A stretch of 64,000 bases of DNA from Zanthoxylum bungeanum (taxonomy: Eukaryota; Streptophyta; Magnoliopsida; Sapindales; Rutaceae), in the NCBI GenBank assembly GCA_019454045.1, contig SKCR01033468.1, positions 124,001 through 188,000 of the forward strand, written 5' to 3'. The first letter of the stretch is position 1. Each line of letters starts with the position of its first letter. Positions 48,798-59,672 of the stretch are shown here, piece after piece. Made by a program: the position numbers and the translations under genes. The notes below the pieces were generated by a model. That model made no database searches. It was not told the DNA's origin and saw only the letters and a list, made by a program, of their open reading frames with translations.

Positions 48798-50636
48798 TGT
48801 TGGAATGTATGCCCTAGAGCTACATGTGATGTAAATGGTTTTATATGTTTTTTGAAATAAAACGATGCATTATTCATTTATCAAATTATTTGTTTAATTT
48901 TCGCATATTATACATCATCTTAAATACCCTAGATTACTTATGTGCCTTCAGACTTAGTGTATGAGTGTCATATATAAGAGGATTTAAGTCTGAAGTTAGT
49001 AATCTTAAATAGTCCATAGAGAGCAAATAAAGTGGGTACTTTGTTTGTGGTTTATCTATAGCTGCGGTCCATTCTATATTTGTATGGAAATCTTGATCCG
49101 GATCGTCCATGTAGAGACATGAGAATGAAGGCACCTTGTATGATGCAATCATATAGGACTAGACCTAGATGGAAATGACATTTTTATCATATCCGTTAAA
49201 CTAAGAAAGTCATTTCGATCTACTAGATGGTCATATATAGATTGATCTTAATCCTGAGTTTACTACGAACTCCTGCATGGCAGGCTATCTCCTTTGATTC
49301 ACAAATGTGAGGTTGGTGTAGCACTCCCGACCAATAGCTACGTACTTTGGGGACACAGTTTGTTTTGTAACTGGGAACGTTTTACATAGACATGGAGTTC
49401 ACTCCTTCTTGCGAGAAGTAGATGAGTATCTTTCTTAAGGATTGATTCGGTACTTGAACGATTTGAGCGCTCAACTCTCTCTATTACGAATAGAAAGATT
49501 AAAATTCATAATAGTTATGAATAAATCGTTCATTAGAGAATCAATGATACTTAAAGTAAAAATAATTAGAGGGGTATAACAGACATTTTGACCTGCTCTA
49601 ATTACAAGATACTCGTGAAGGGTCAATTCGTATGTAATGACTATATCGATGGACACCGACTTGGTTCGGCTTAATCTATCATCTGCGGCAACGAGAGCGC
49701 AACTTCGGATTTTTAGTGGAATAACCCGGAGTTAATAATCCATAATATTTAATTAAGAGCTTAATTAATATTTCGAGATTATTGGATCTCGGAACCGTAA
49801 GTCCATTTGGTCCCCGTGCTAGCTCAATATACTATAGCGGATTTAATATAATTAGATAGTCCAATTATATACTCACAAATGTATAAATATTATTAATAAT
49901 ATTATTTGTCACACTTGGAACTATATATTAAAAGTTAGTGTATAGTTTTAATAATTATATGATAATTAAACACTTGGCAATTAATTGTATGTGATATAAT
50001 TAAATAGAAGGTTTATTGTGTAAATTCCAAATTTTGGGTTTTTGGAAATCCTTGGACTTTATTTGGATGTTACATCTCTTTTAATGGCAATTAATCTTCT
50101 TATTTTGTAACATATTTTCTATTATGGAAATTAAACCATGATGTTACAAAATTTATTACTCTTTTCTGGTTATGGCCGAATTCTTCATGGCAAAGAGGAG
50201 AAGAATTTTGATTGTTTTGGAAATAATAAATCCTTTGCTTTGCTTTTAGTAGTTATACCTTTTTTGAAAGGTAATAACTAATTACTTTTATAACATATAA
50301 TTCCTTTATGGATATTAATATTACATATTATAAAATTAATTAAAAAAAATTAAGCCTTGGCCGAAACATACATGGTAGGAGGGCTTAGGGTTTGTTTTAA
50401 TTTTGTAAAATTAAACCCTAAGTATAAAAAGAAAAATATGTTTTTCTTTTGATGAGAGCTTCTCATTTCAACCCTAACCACCTTCTTCTTCTTCACCATT
50501 CTCTCAAAAGTTGAGAAACTCCATTGAAGAACAAGAACAAAATTAAGAAAAATATCATTGTGACAATATTCTCTCAATTGTTTAGAGATTTTATTTGTGT
50601 GAGTCAAGCCCACACTGGTTTCCGTTGGTTGTGAGA
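48798..50636 (+). repeat. COPIA-C 3' LTR, first part
   Basis: Starts TGTTGGAATGTATGCCC after the PPT and runs until ATH-1 inserts. It continues at 62938-63437, for a total of about 2.34 kb. No credible gene inside. Confidence 0.85.
50423..50429 (+). promoter_or_regulatory. Putative TATA box of COPIA-C LTR
   Basis: TATAAAA about 1.6 kb into the LTR, followed by a pyrimidine-rich stretch, as expected near a U3/R boundary. Confidence 0.4.
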
Positions 50637-52654
50637 TAATGAGTGGAAAATATATCAATATTTACCGCCCCTTTTACCTAGTATTTTGTTTAGTTTCTCG
50701 AGTTTGATGAACGTTTTGATGTGTTTTATGTGTTTTACAGATAAATAAAGTATTGGGATTTAATGGAATCAACTCTGGACTAAAACGATGAAATTCGGAA
50801 CAAAAATATGGCGAAAATGGAAATTTACTATATGCGTCACGAAGTGCAGTCTGAAATTTCAGTTTTGCACAAGTTTCGTATTTTGGCCATACTTTTTCAT
50901 CTGATATCCGATTAAGCTGATTCAAGTGCCAGATTAAATAAGACACAGAGATCTACAACTTTCAAGATTTAAGTATTTTCGAATTCGGAAGTTTGCAAGG
51001 CCGAAATTGATGAATAGTCTAGTATATTTTGTGTAATTACTATAGTCATTTTCAAAATATAAAATAAAAATAATAAAAATAAAAAGTAAAAATTGTCAAA
51101 CTTCTACCAAACATGCTTGGATGTTTAGTGCCATGATTGGTGCCATGTTTTGTGCCATGATTGGTGCCATGTTTGGTGCCATGATTGGTGCCATGTTTGG
51201 TGCCATGTTTGATGTCATGTTTGTTGGAGCAATTGGTGGAGAAATTGGTGGAAGGCTTTAGATTTTCCTATAAATACCAAGCTTAACTTTGTAAATTTTT
51301 CATGCTTTCTTTGGAGGAATTTCTCCTTGTAAACCTAAAGGAAAGTGTCTTATGTATTACTTTAAGTTTTCTTGTATTTTCTTTTAATTTTTTAATAAAA
51401 TTTTGTGTGTTTTTTCTTTTACAGCATGAGGAGGTAATCTTATTCTGCTGGGGTGAAGAGGTAAGACTTTTAATATGATAAATTAGATTAATCTCCCTTA
51501 TTTTATTAAAATTTGGATTAATTAGTTTCCGCCTATTGGCCGGTTTAGGTGACAACCTTATTTACCGCCTATATGGCTGGTTTTATATTTTTTGAACTTA
51601 GTTTCGCCTATATGGTCGGTTTATGTGCTAACCTTGTTACCGCCTATATGGCTGGTTTATATGATTTTATTACCACCTATATGGTCTGTTGGACTTTGGA
51701 CAAATGAAATTACCGCCTTTATGGTCTGGTTAATTAATCGGTAAACATTGAGAAGAAGAGAGATTTCTAATTTTGAAATATTAAAAGTGGATCCTCTAAC
51801 CCTCAGCATTTTCTTTTATTGTACTTTTGATTTCCAGCATTTACTTTATTTAATTTTTCAGCATTTACTTTAAGTCTTTTATTTTATTTAAGCTTTTACT
51901 AGCCTTAAATATGTGTCGTAGCTAAGTCTATATCTAGGGTTGTGATGAATTTCAATATCACTGGTTTATAAAGGGTTAGATTATAGTTTGGGTAATATAA
52001 AGATTTAGTTATTGAGTCTTAATCTTAATGCTTTTTATTAACTGGCCACTAATGAAATTGATTAGGTAAACTTAAAATGAACTAGACATAGGGATTTTAG
52101 GTTTAAGACCTTAGACTCAATAGCCCACGATCTTCCTTGAGGATGGATAACCCTTTAATAGATTTCCTTACAAGATAGGAATATACCTGTCGGGCGGGGG
52201 TAGCCATAATTGGAACTTAAACTTAATGAATCCAGATAATTTGGTTGACATAGACATATGATTCAATTAGGTTATACTGGGTGTTTGTAATTGACCATCG
52301 GAAGAGGCTTTTACATAATTTAGTGTTCCAGTTTAATAAATCAATATATTACCCAACTATAAGATAACCACTTCATCTTTTAAATAATATTAGAAAAATC
52401 ACAACCCTGGATAGTTTTATAAATTTGAATTTCTTTTTCTTCAGTATTCTTTTGCAAATTTTATTTATTTACTTGTGTTTAAATTTAGAATCATCACACC
52501 TTTCAAATAATCAAAACAATCTGTTAGATACAGTAATCATTTAGCCTTGGTAAAATTAATAGATTATGTATTAAGTCCTCATGGGATCGATACTTTTTAT
52601 ACTACTTGAACGATACGTTGCTTGCGTTATACGCGTGTGACTACGCTCCGGTCA
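50637..52654 (+). repeat. ATH-1 5' LTR
   Basis: About 2.02 kb, ending CCGGTCA just before the PBS. It contains a 12-14-bp minisatellite (TTGGTGCCATGA type, 51120-51220) and a TATGGCTGGTT-type minisatellite (51530-51740). Both are shared with the 3' LTR, but the first has more copies here. A TATA box TATAAATA lies at 51269-51276, conserved at 61560-61567. Confidence 0.9.
51269..51276 (+). promoter_or_regulatory. TATA box of ATH-1 5' LTR
   Basis: TATAAATA, exactly conserved at 61560-61567 in the 3' LTR within a well-conserved block. Confidence 0.6.
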
Positions 52655-52660
52655 AGTTTT

Positions 52661-52674
52661 TGGCGCCGTTGCCG
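52661..52674 (+). promoter_or_regulatory. ATH-1 primer-binding site (tRNA-Asp)
   Basis: TGGCGCCGTTGCCG is complementary to the 3' end of plant tRNA-Asp(GTC) and is the PBS typical of Athila elements. It lies six bases after the LTR end. Confidence 0.93.
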
Positions 52675-52786
52675 AAGACTTATTTATCTTTTATTATTAA
52701 TTTTAAGGTTAGATACCTTTACTTGTATCTAATTTCTTTTTACTTATTATTTTCGTTTTCTTTTGTTTCAGGTTCTCAGATCCTTC

Positions 52787-54847
52787 ATGAGACGAACCAA
52801 AAGCTTTGAACTCCGACCGCTTGACCCAGAAATTGAAAGAACCATCAGACAGTTGAGAAGGGAAAGGCGAGAAGGCCAAGAAGCAATTGTTAACATGGAA
52901 CCTGAACCTTTGGAGGTTGCACCACCAATTCCCATTCGAGACAGAACCATTCCGGTGGTTGACAGACTCATTTCCTGTATTCTACTTCCTCATTTACCAG
53001 CCAATGCGGGTGACATCAAAACTTACATTCAGATGATACAGCAGTCAGTTCAGTTTGGGGGGAATGCAACTGAAGATCCTAATACTCACATCAGCAACTT
53101 CCTGGAAGTTTGCGTCACTTTCAATTACAACCGAGAAGTTGAAGAAGCTATGAGACTGCGAGTTTTCCCATACTCCTTGAAGGACAGAGTTAAAGCTTGG
53201 CTACATTCACTACCAGCAGGTTCCATCACAACTTGGAACAATCTAGCCACCAAATTCCTTTCAAAGTACTTTTCACCAGCCAGAACTGGAAAGCTGAGGA
53301 ATGACATCACATCCTTTGTGCAACAAGATTCAGAAACTCTATATGAAGCTTGGGAAAGGTACAAAGATTTACTCCAGAAATGTCCTCACCATGAGATTCC
53401 AAAATGGCTTCAAGTCCAAACATTCTATAATGGACTTTCTGGAATAATGAGAACCACAATTGATGCTGCTGCTAGAGGAGCTTTGATGGCAAAATGAGAA
53501 GATCAAGCCTGGGACTTAATCAAAGAAATGGCCAACAATAATTCCTTGTGGCCAACAGAAATGAGCCTAATCCAAAGAATTGCAGGAATTTATGAAGGTG
53601 GAGCCAATTCAGTAGTTAGTGCCAAGCTAGATCAGATTTGTAAATTCATGGAGATTCTCAGCACACAAAGTAACATCGGAGCCACTAGTTCACCATATGG
53701 AGGAGCACCAGAGCCAACCCAACCTGAAGAGACAGTGAATTATGTTAACAATTTCAACAGACAGTGGAACAATCCATATTCCAACACCTACAACCCAGGG
53801 TGGAGGAATCATCCTAACTTTTCATGGAGCAACAATTCAGGGCAAAAGAATAATCCACCACCTGAATTCCAACAGCAAAACTATCCACCACCTGGATTCC
53901 AACAGCAGAACTATCCACCATCTGGATTCCAACAACAGAACAAAGGCCAGGAGCATGAAAAATGACCAGTAATGGCAGAAGTTCCAGACCAGTTAAAAAA
54001 ATATGAAGCTATGTTTCAAAACCAATCAGCTTCTATCAAAGCACTGGATAATCAAATTGGACAACTGGCCAATGCTCAGAGTTACAGACCGCTAGGAAAT
54101 CTTCCCAGCAACACAGAACCAAATCCAAGGAACCGAGGGAATGAGCAATGTCAAACCATTACCTTGAAAAGTGGTATTGAAATCAACAAAGATGTTGGAA
54201 TCAAGGCAACAATCGAGGAAGTTCCTAAAGATGCAGTTCCACAGATGGAGGAAAAGAAGCAAAGGAAAAGAACATCAGATCACTCCACCTCCACCTTTTC
54301 CTCAGCGTCTTCAGAAAAACAAACTGGACAAACAGTCGCTCGATTCTTGGAGGTGTTCAAAAAGCTGCACATCAACATTCCATTTGCAGAAGCCTTGGAA
54401 GAAACCCAGCTATGTCAAATTCATGAAAGACATTCTTTCACGAAAACGAGATTGGGAGATTATGAGACAGTAGCATTATCAGAAGAATGCAGTGCTATCA
54501 TTCAGAGGAAACTTCCCCCGAAGTTGAAAGATCCTGGCAGTTTCACAGTCCCATGCACCATTGGAGAACATTATATCGGTAAGGCTTTATGTGATTTAGG
54601 TGCTAGTGTTAATTTGATGCCTTTTTCTATTTACAGGAAACTACAAATTGGAGAAGCAATGCCTACCTCAGTCTCACTGCAACTTGCTGATCGAACGCTC
54701 GTATTTCCAAGAGGAGTCGTTGAAGATGTGCTGGTTAAAGTTGACAAACTCATTCTCCCAACAGATTTCATCATCCTTGACATGGAAGAAGACAAAGATG
54801 TGTCTATTATCCTTGTGAGACCATTCTTGGCACATGACGAACTGTGA
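52787..54847 (+). pseudogene. ATH-1 gag and protease (two in-frame stops)
   Basis: The ATG at 52787 follows a splice-acceptor-like TTTGTTTCAG. MRRTKSFELRPLDPEIER is a typical Athila gag start, and the retrotransposon gag core (PYSLKDRVKAWLHSLP) follows. In-frame TGA codons at 53495-53497 and 53963-53965 interrupt one continuous frame. Three near-identical PPPGFQQQNY repeats lie at about 53865-53940. A retropepsin domain with active-site DLGASVNLMP (near 54595) closes the frame, which stops at 54845. No CCHC knuckle is seen. Confidence 0.88.
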
Positions 54848-57800
54848 TTGATGTACAAAAATGAGAACTAACCATGAAAGTTCAGGACCAAGAAGTTACT
54901 TTTAATGTTTTCAAAGCCATGAAATTCCCGAGCGATGAAAAAGAGGAAGAATGTTTCAGAATTGATGTTGTTGATAGTATCATCCAGGATACTGATACAA
55001 TTCCCACGGACAAACTTGAAGCTTGCATCACTAATATGACTGACAGCGAGCTTGATGCTGAAATTCTGGAATATATCAACTATCTTGACAAGCCGTTTCA
55101 TTTCAAATCAACAATACCAGTTGAAAGTCTGGAACTCCCAAAGAAAGATCGAATCAAGCCTTCGATTGAAGAACCACCACAATAGGAGCTGAAGCTACTT
55201 CCGAACCATCTCAGGTATGCATTTCTTGGAAAATCTTATGAATTACCTGTTATTATTTCTTCTTCTCTAACAATGGAACAGAAAGAAAAGTTATTGAGAG
55301 TGTTACGAGAGCACAAGAAAGCCATTGGCTGGACTATAGATGACATTCGAGACATTAGTCCATCATTTTACATGCACAAGATCCTGATGAATGACGAGTA
55401 CAAACCCACAGTGGAGCATCAACGGAGACTCAATCCAATCATGAAGGAAGTTGTAAAGAAAGAAATAATCAAATGGTTGGATGCTGGCATCATTTATCCC
55501 CATCTCAGATAGCAGTTGGGTGAGTCCTATGCAGTGTGTGCCGAAGAAATGAGGAATTACTGTGTGGTCACCAATGAAAAAGAGCTGATTCCAACAAGAA
55601 CGATGACTGGATGGAGAGTATGCATGGATTACCGAAAGCTGAACAAAGCCACGAGGAAACCATTTTCCGTTTCCTTCATTGATCAAATGCTGACAGACTG
55701 GCAGGACATGAGTTTTATTGCTTTCTGGACGGATATTCCGGGTACAATCAGATTGCCATCGCCCTAGAAGACCAGGAGAAAACACATTTACATGTCCCTA
55801 TGGAACTTTTGCTTTCCGCAGGATGCCATTTGGACTATGTATAGCCCCTGCCACATTTCAGCGTTGCATGATGGCTATCTTCTCAGACATGCTGGAGCAG
55901 AGTATGGAGGTGTTTATGGATGACTTTTCTGTGTTTGGAGATTCTTTTGACCACTGCTTGTAAAATCTGGAACAGGTGTTATAAAGGTGCGAAGATACGA
56001 ACCTGGTACTCAATTGGGAGAAATGCCACTTCATGGTGTAGGAAGGCATCGTCATTGGACACCGGATCTCACAAAAGGAAATCGAGGTAGACAAAGCAAA
56101 GATTGAAACAATTGAAAAGTTACCTCCACCAACATCTGTCAAAGGGATTCAGAGCTTTCTCGGACACGCATGTTTTTACAGGAGATTTATCAAAGACTTT
56201 TCCAAGATTGCTAAACCTCTGTGCAATCTTTTGGAGAAGGACGTGCCTTTCAACTTCACCAAAGAATGTCAGGAAGCTTTTGAGATACTGAAACAAAAGC
56301 TTATTTCTACTCCCATCATTGTAGCACCAGACTGGACCCTTCCATTTGAGGTAATGTACAATGCTAGTGATTTACTATAGGTGCAGTTTTGGGACAACAC
56401 AAAGCAAAGATTTTCCATGCCATTTACTACTCCAGCAGAACTCTGAATGATGCTCAACTCAACTACACAACCACTGAAAAGGAGTTGCTTGCAGTTGTGT
56501 TTGCTTTTAACAAATTATGCTCTTATCTGCTGGGTCCCAAAGTGGTGGTCTACACAGATCATTCAGCAATCAAATATCTGATCGCAAGAAAGATGCCAAA
56601 CCTAGATTAATCTGTTGGATACTTCTTCTCCAAGAATTCGATGTGGAGATTCGAGACAGGAAAGGACAGAAAATCAAGTGGCAGATCATTTATCGAGGCT
56701 CGAAAATGGTGAAACAGTTGGCAAAGAACTGACAATCAAAGAAAATTTTCCAGATGAACAGATGTTTTCCATGAAACAACATGAAGTCCCTTGGTATGCT
56801 GACTACGTCAACTACATAGTGTCAGGAAAATGGTCGTTGGAGTGGACAACTCAACAACGGAAGAAATTCTTCAAAGAAGTCAAGCACTATGTCTGGGATG
56901 AGTCGTACCTTTTCAAATGCTGTACTGATCAATTACTGAGACGGTGTGTTCCACAGGAAGAGGTCAACAGTGTTTTGCAACATTGTCATTCATCATCATA
57001 TGGCGGACACTTCAGCGGGAATAAAACTACAGCAAAAGTCCTACAATCAGGTTTGTTCTGGCCTACTCTTTTTAAAGATGCTTATCTATTTGCTCTTCAA
57101 TGTGACAGGTGCCAGAGAACGGGGAATATTTCGAGGAGAAATGAAGGACCATTACAAAATATTCTGGAAGTGGAGATATTTGATGTATGGGGTATTGATT
57201 TTATGGGACCCTTTGTTCCATCATTCGGAAACCTGTATATACTAGTTGCTGTAGACTATGTCTCCAAATGGGTTGAAGCAATTGCACTGCCATCCAATGA
57301 TTCAAAAGTGGTGATTAAATTCCTTAAAAAGAATATTTTCACTCGCTTCGGAACACCTCTGGCAATTATCAGTGATGGTGGTACACATTTCTACAACAGA
57401 TACTTCGATGCAATCCTATCCAAATACGGAGTTACTCATAAAGTTGCCACTGCCTACCATCCACAGTCAAATGGACAGGTTGAGGTTTCAAACAGGGAAA
57501 TCAAAAGAATTTTGGAGAGAAATATTGGATCAACAAGGAGGGACTGGTCAATAAAATTGGATGATGCATTATGGGCCTACCGGACAGCTTACAAGACACC
57601 CATTGGTATGTCCCCATATCGATTGGTGTTTGGGAAATTGTGCCATCTGCCAGTTGAGCTTGAACACAAGGTGTACTGGGCACTGAAGAAATTGAATCTT
57701 GATCCACAAGCTGCATGAGAGAAATGACTTCACCAACTCAATGAATTGGAGGAATTTCGCCTACAAGCTTATGAGAATGCTAGATTATACAAGGAAAATA

Positions 57801-58078
57801 CCATGAAATGGCATGATCGAAAAATAGTACACAGACAATTGGAACCAAGGCAGCAAGTGTTGTTGTTCAATTCAAGGTTGAAACTTTTCCCTGGAAAGTT
57901 GAAATCAAGGTGGTCAGGTCCATTTGTGATCACTCAGGTTTTACCACATGGAGGGTTTGAGTTATTGGATCCCAACACCAACAACACATTCAAGGTTAAC
58001 AGTCAGCGTGTTAAGCACTACTGGAGAGAATTATTTGAGCGACAAAAAGAAAGTGTCACACTTTCAGATCCAGCTTAA
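54848..58078 (+). pseudogene. ATH-1 RT, RNase H and integrase (frameshifted)
   Basis: A linker segment (54874-55185) is followed by RT fragments in several frames: LNPIMKEVVKKEIIKWLDAG, VCMDYRKLNKATRK, YGTFAFRRMPFGLC and the active site VFMDDFSVFG (near 55915). The RNase H region has YTTTEKELLAVVFA. The integrase (56615-57718) has a CDRCQRTG zinc motif, [11 protein letters not shown] and [11 protein letters not shown] (catalytic aspartates) and [11 protein letters not shown] (catalytic glutamate). Its C-terminal domain continues in frame after stops to 58078. Frameshifts near 54850, 55510, 55740 and 56600 and stops near 55960-56040 disable it. Gypsy order RT-RH-IN is clear. Confidence 0.92.
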
Positions 58079-58203
58079 CGTTCGGGTAGTTACATCTAGC
58101 TGAAGACGTTAAACTTAGCGCTAGCAGGGAGGCAACCCATGCAATTTGTGTATATATTGTGATTTTTGTGATTTAATTTTGTGTTTAGTTTTTGCAGATT
58201 AAG
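58079..58203 (+). other. Post-pol spacer with splice-acceptor-like end
   Basis: Contains TTAGCGCTAGCAGGGAGGCAACCCA-type sequence, a conserved tract seen after pol in Athila-like elements. It ends in a T-rich run and TTTTTGCAG (to 58197), seven bases before the ORF3 ATG. This arrangement could allow ORF3 to be expressed from a spliced mRNA, which is inference. Confidence 0.5.
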
Positions 58204-58652
58204 ATGGAAGAAGCTCTCGCAAATCTTCACAAGCAATTTCCTTCTCTCCCTCAAAATCTCTGATGAAAGTTTACAAAGCTCGCTTGGAACGGATGAGACT
58301 ACTAATGATCAAAGGTATTCCTACTGACATTCATTGGGTAATCGAAGCACAGGTCTGATTAGCAGGTGAGTATTCTAATTATTGTACTTCTTATTTACCT
58401 GGTTTTGGAAGAAGAACATATGCTAAGAAACATAGAGCTACAAAAATGGGTGTTTGTTTCAAATGTGCATGCTGGAATTGCAATACTCATTGTCGTTCTT
58501 TAAGAATGGTGTCTGATAATCGTGAAGATAAAATTAAATTCATTAGGGATGGCTTGAGTAAGGAGTCTTTAGATGATATATCTTCGACTCTTGAGACGCA
58601 TCCTAGTGGATATGTTCATATAGCCATTCGCAAATTACATACACATTTTTAA
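58204..58652 (+). pseudogene. ORF3: small basic cysteine-rich protein (one frameshift, one stop)
   Basis: From the ATG at 58204 a frame runs about 19 codons. A one-base frame change near 58250-58260 and an in-frame TGA near 58357 separate it from an open stretch ending at 58652. In total about 150 codons, clearly one former gene. Visible features are a helical N-terminal part (KVYKARLERMRLLMIKG), an arginine/lysine-rich patch (GRRTYAKKHRATK), directly followed by a cysteine cluster GVCFKCACWNCNTHC, then an acidic/helical tail. No membrane segment, so it is not an envelope protein. The basic patch next to a Cys/His cluster resembles small nucleic-acid-binding or silencing-suppressor proteins of some plant RNA viruses; that is pattern resemblance only. 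Function not established. Confidence 0.6.
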
Positions 58653-59017
58653 AAGAAAGACAACAGTTAAGTCTCGGAATCTGACTCAAAAAGACCATGT
58701 TTGCCAATTTATAAGAAAATTGGATGGGAAGCTTGTCCCTGACGCATAGACGTCAATTGAGCTGTAAATATTTGTAGATATTATATCTCTTTGTCTTTCC
58801 TAATAATTGTGATTTGTTTTGTTTATTTTCTTTTATTTTCTCCGACAGGATCTAGATCTTTTTGACTATCACGATTTATTTTACTGTTTAACTAATAATT
58901 ATCATTTGGCAGGTACTAGTGCTATTATTGTTACTCACCCTTTTCAGGTGTTATAAATTCAACTCATCATTGCACTCTTGAAGACATCCAGATTTGAGAT
59001 TAAAAAAAAAAAGAAGA
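58653..59017 (+). other. Spacer between ORF3 and the LOG-like gene
   Basis: No coding signal. Three pyrimidine-rich tracts ending in AG could serve as splice acceptors: TTCTCCGACAG (to about 58850), ATTTGGCAG (to about 58913) and CCCTTTTCAG (to about 58948). An A-run of 11 lies at 59002-59012, directly upstream of the LOG ATG. Confidence 0.45.
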
Positions 59018-59672
59018 ATGGAAGCCACTTCAAGGAGACGAGTTGAAAACATCTGTGTGTTTTTGCGGTAATAGTGTTGGTACTAACCCACAATACATAG
59101 AGGCAGCACAGGAATTGGGTCGAGTCATAATTGAGAAGAATATGCACTTGATATACGGTGGAGGCAATCTTGGACTAATGGGGATCATTTCAAAGGCTGT
59201 ACAGGAATGAGGTAGTCAAGTTCTGGGAATCATCCCAAAACCCTTGGCGGAGGCGAATCTGATTGGTCCATCAAACAGAGAGGAACTGATCGTACCGGGA
59301 ATGTCCAAGCGACTGGTGGAAATGATTAATCGTGCTGATACTTTTATTGCTTTGCCAGGTGGCTTGGGCACATTGGAGGAAATTTTTATAGTGCTATCTT
59401 GGACGAACTTGAACATACACCAGAAACCGATTGGGCTGTTTAACATTGAGGGATTTTATGATTTTATTTATGTGTTTCTTGATGATGCCCGGAGAAATGG
59501 GTTCGTGACAAAACCTATGAAAGAACTCCTCTTTACTGCCAGAACTGTCCCAGATCTAATTGACCAAATCTTAGCCTTAGAACCACAAATTGACCCTATC
59601 ATTTCCAAGATGAAATGGTCCGAGGATGATCGTGGTAAGAAGCGTCGGATAAATCTAGATCTTAACCTTTAA
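59018..59672 (+). pseudogene. LOG-like cytokinin riboside 5'-monophosphate phosphoribohydrolase, captured and intronless (one frameshift, one stop)
   Basis: LOG enzymes release active cytokinin bases from their riboside 5'-monophosphates. The ATG at 59018 begins MEATSRRRVENICVF, the normal LOG start. One extra T in a T-run near 59060 shifts the frame. The next frame carries GGGNLGLMG and, after an in-frame TGA (59208-59210, at a position usually glycine), PKPL, MSKRLVEM (catalytic arginine), PGGLGTLEE (PGGxGTxxE signature with catalytic glutamate) and IHQKPIGL. Length about 217 codons is normal for LOG. Plant LOG genes normally have several introns; this copy has none, implying capture through RNA. 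It lies inside ATH-1 between ORF3 and the 3' LTR, on the same strand. The C-terminus, GKKRRINLDLNL, is atypical: a basic cluster plus an LxLxL (EAR-like) motif. Confidence 0.9.

Noticed and set aside
58079..59017. Possible envelope gene after pol in ATH-1
   Set aside because: No signal peptide, membrane segment or long frame is present. The region holds the small Cys-rich ORF3 and spacer instead.
59216..59446. Minus-strand 76-codon ORF over the LOG-like gene
   Set aside because: Antisense shadow of a reading frame with strong family motifs.
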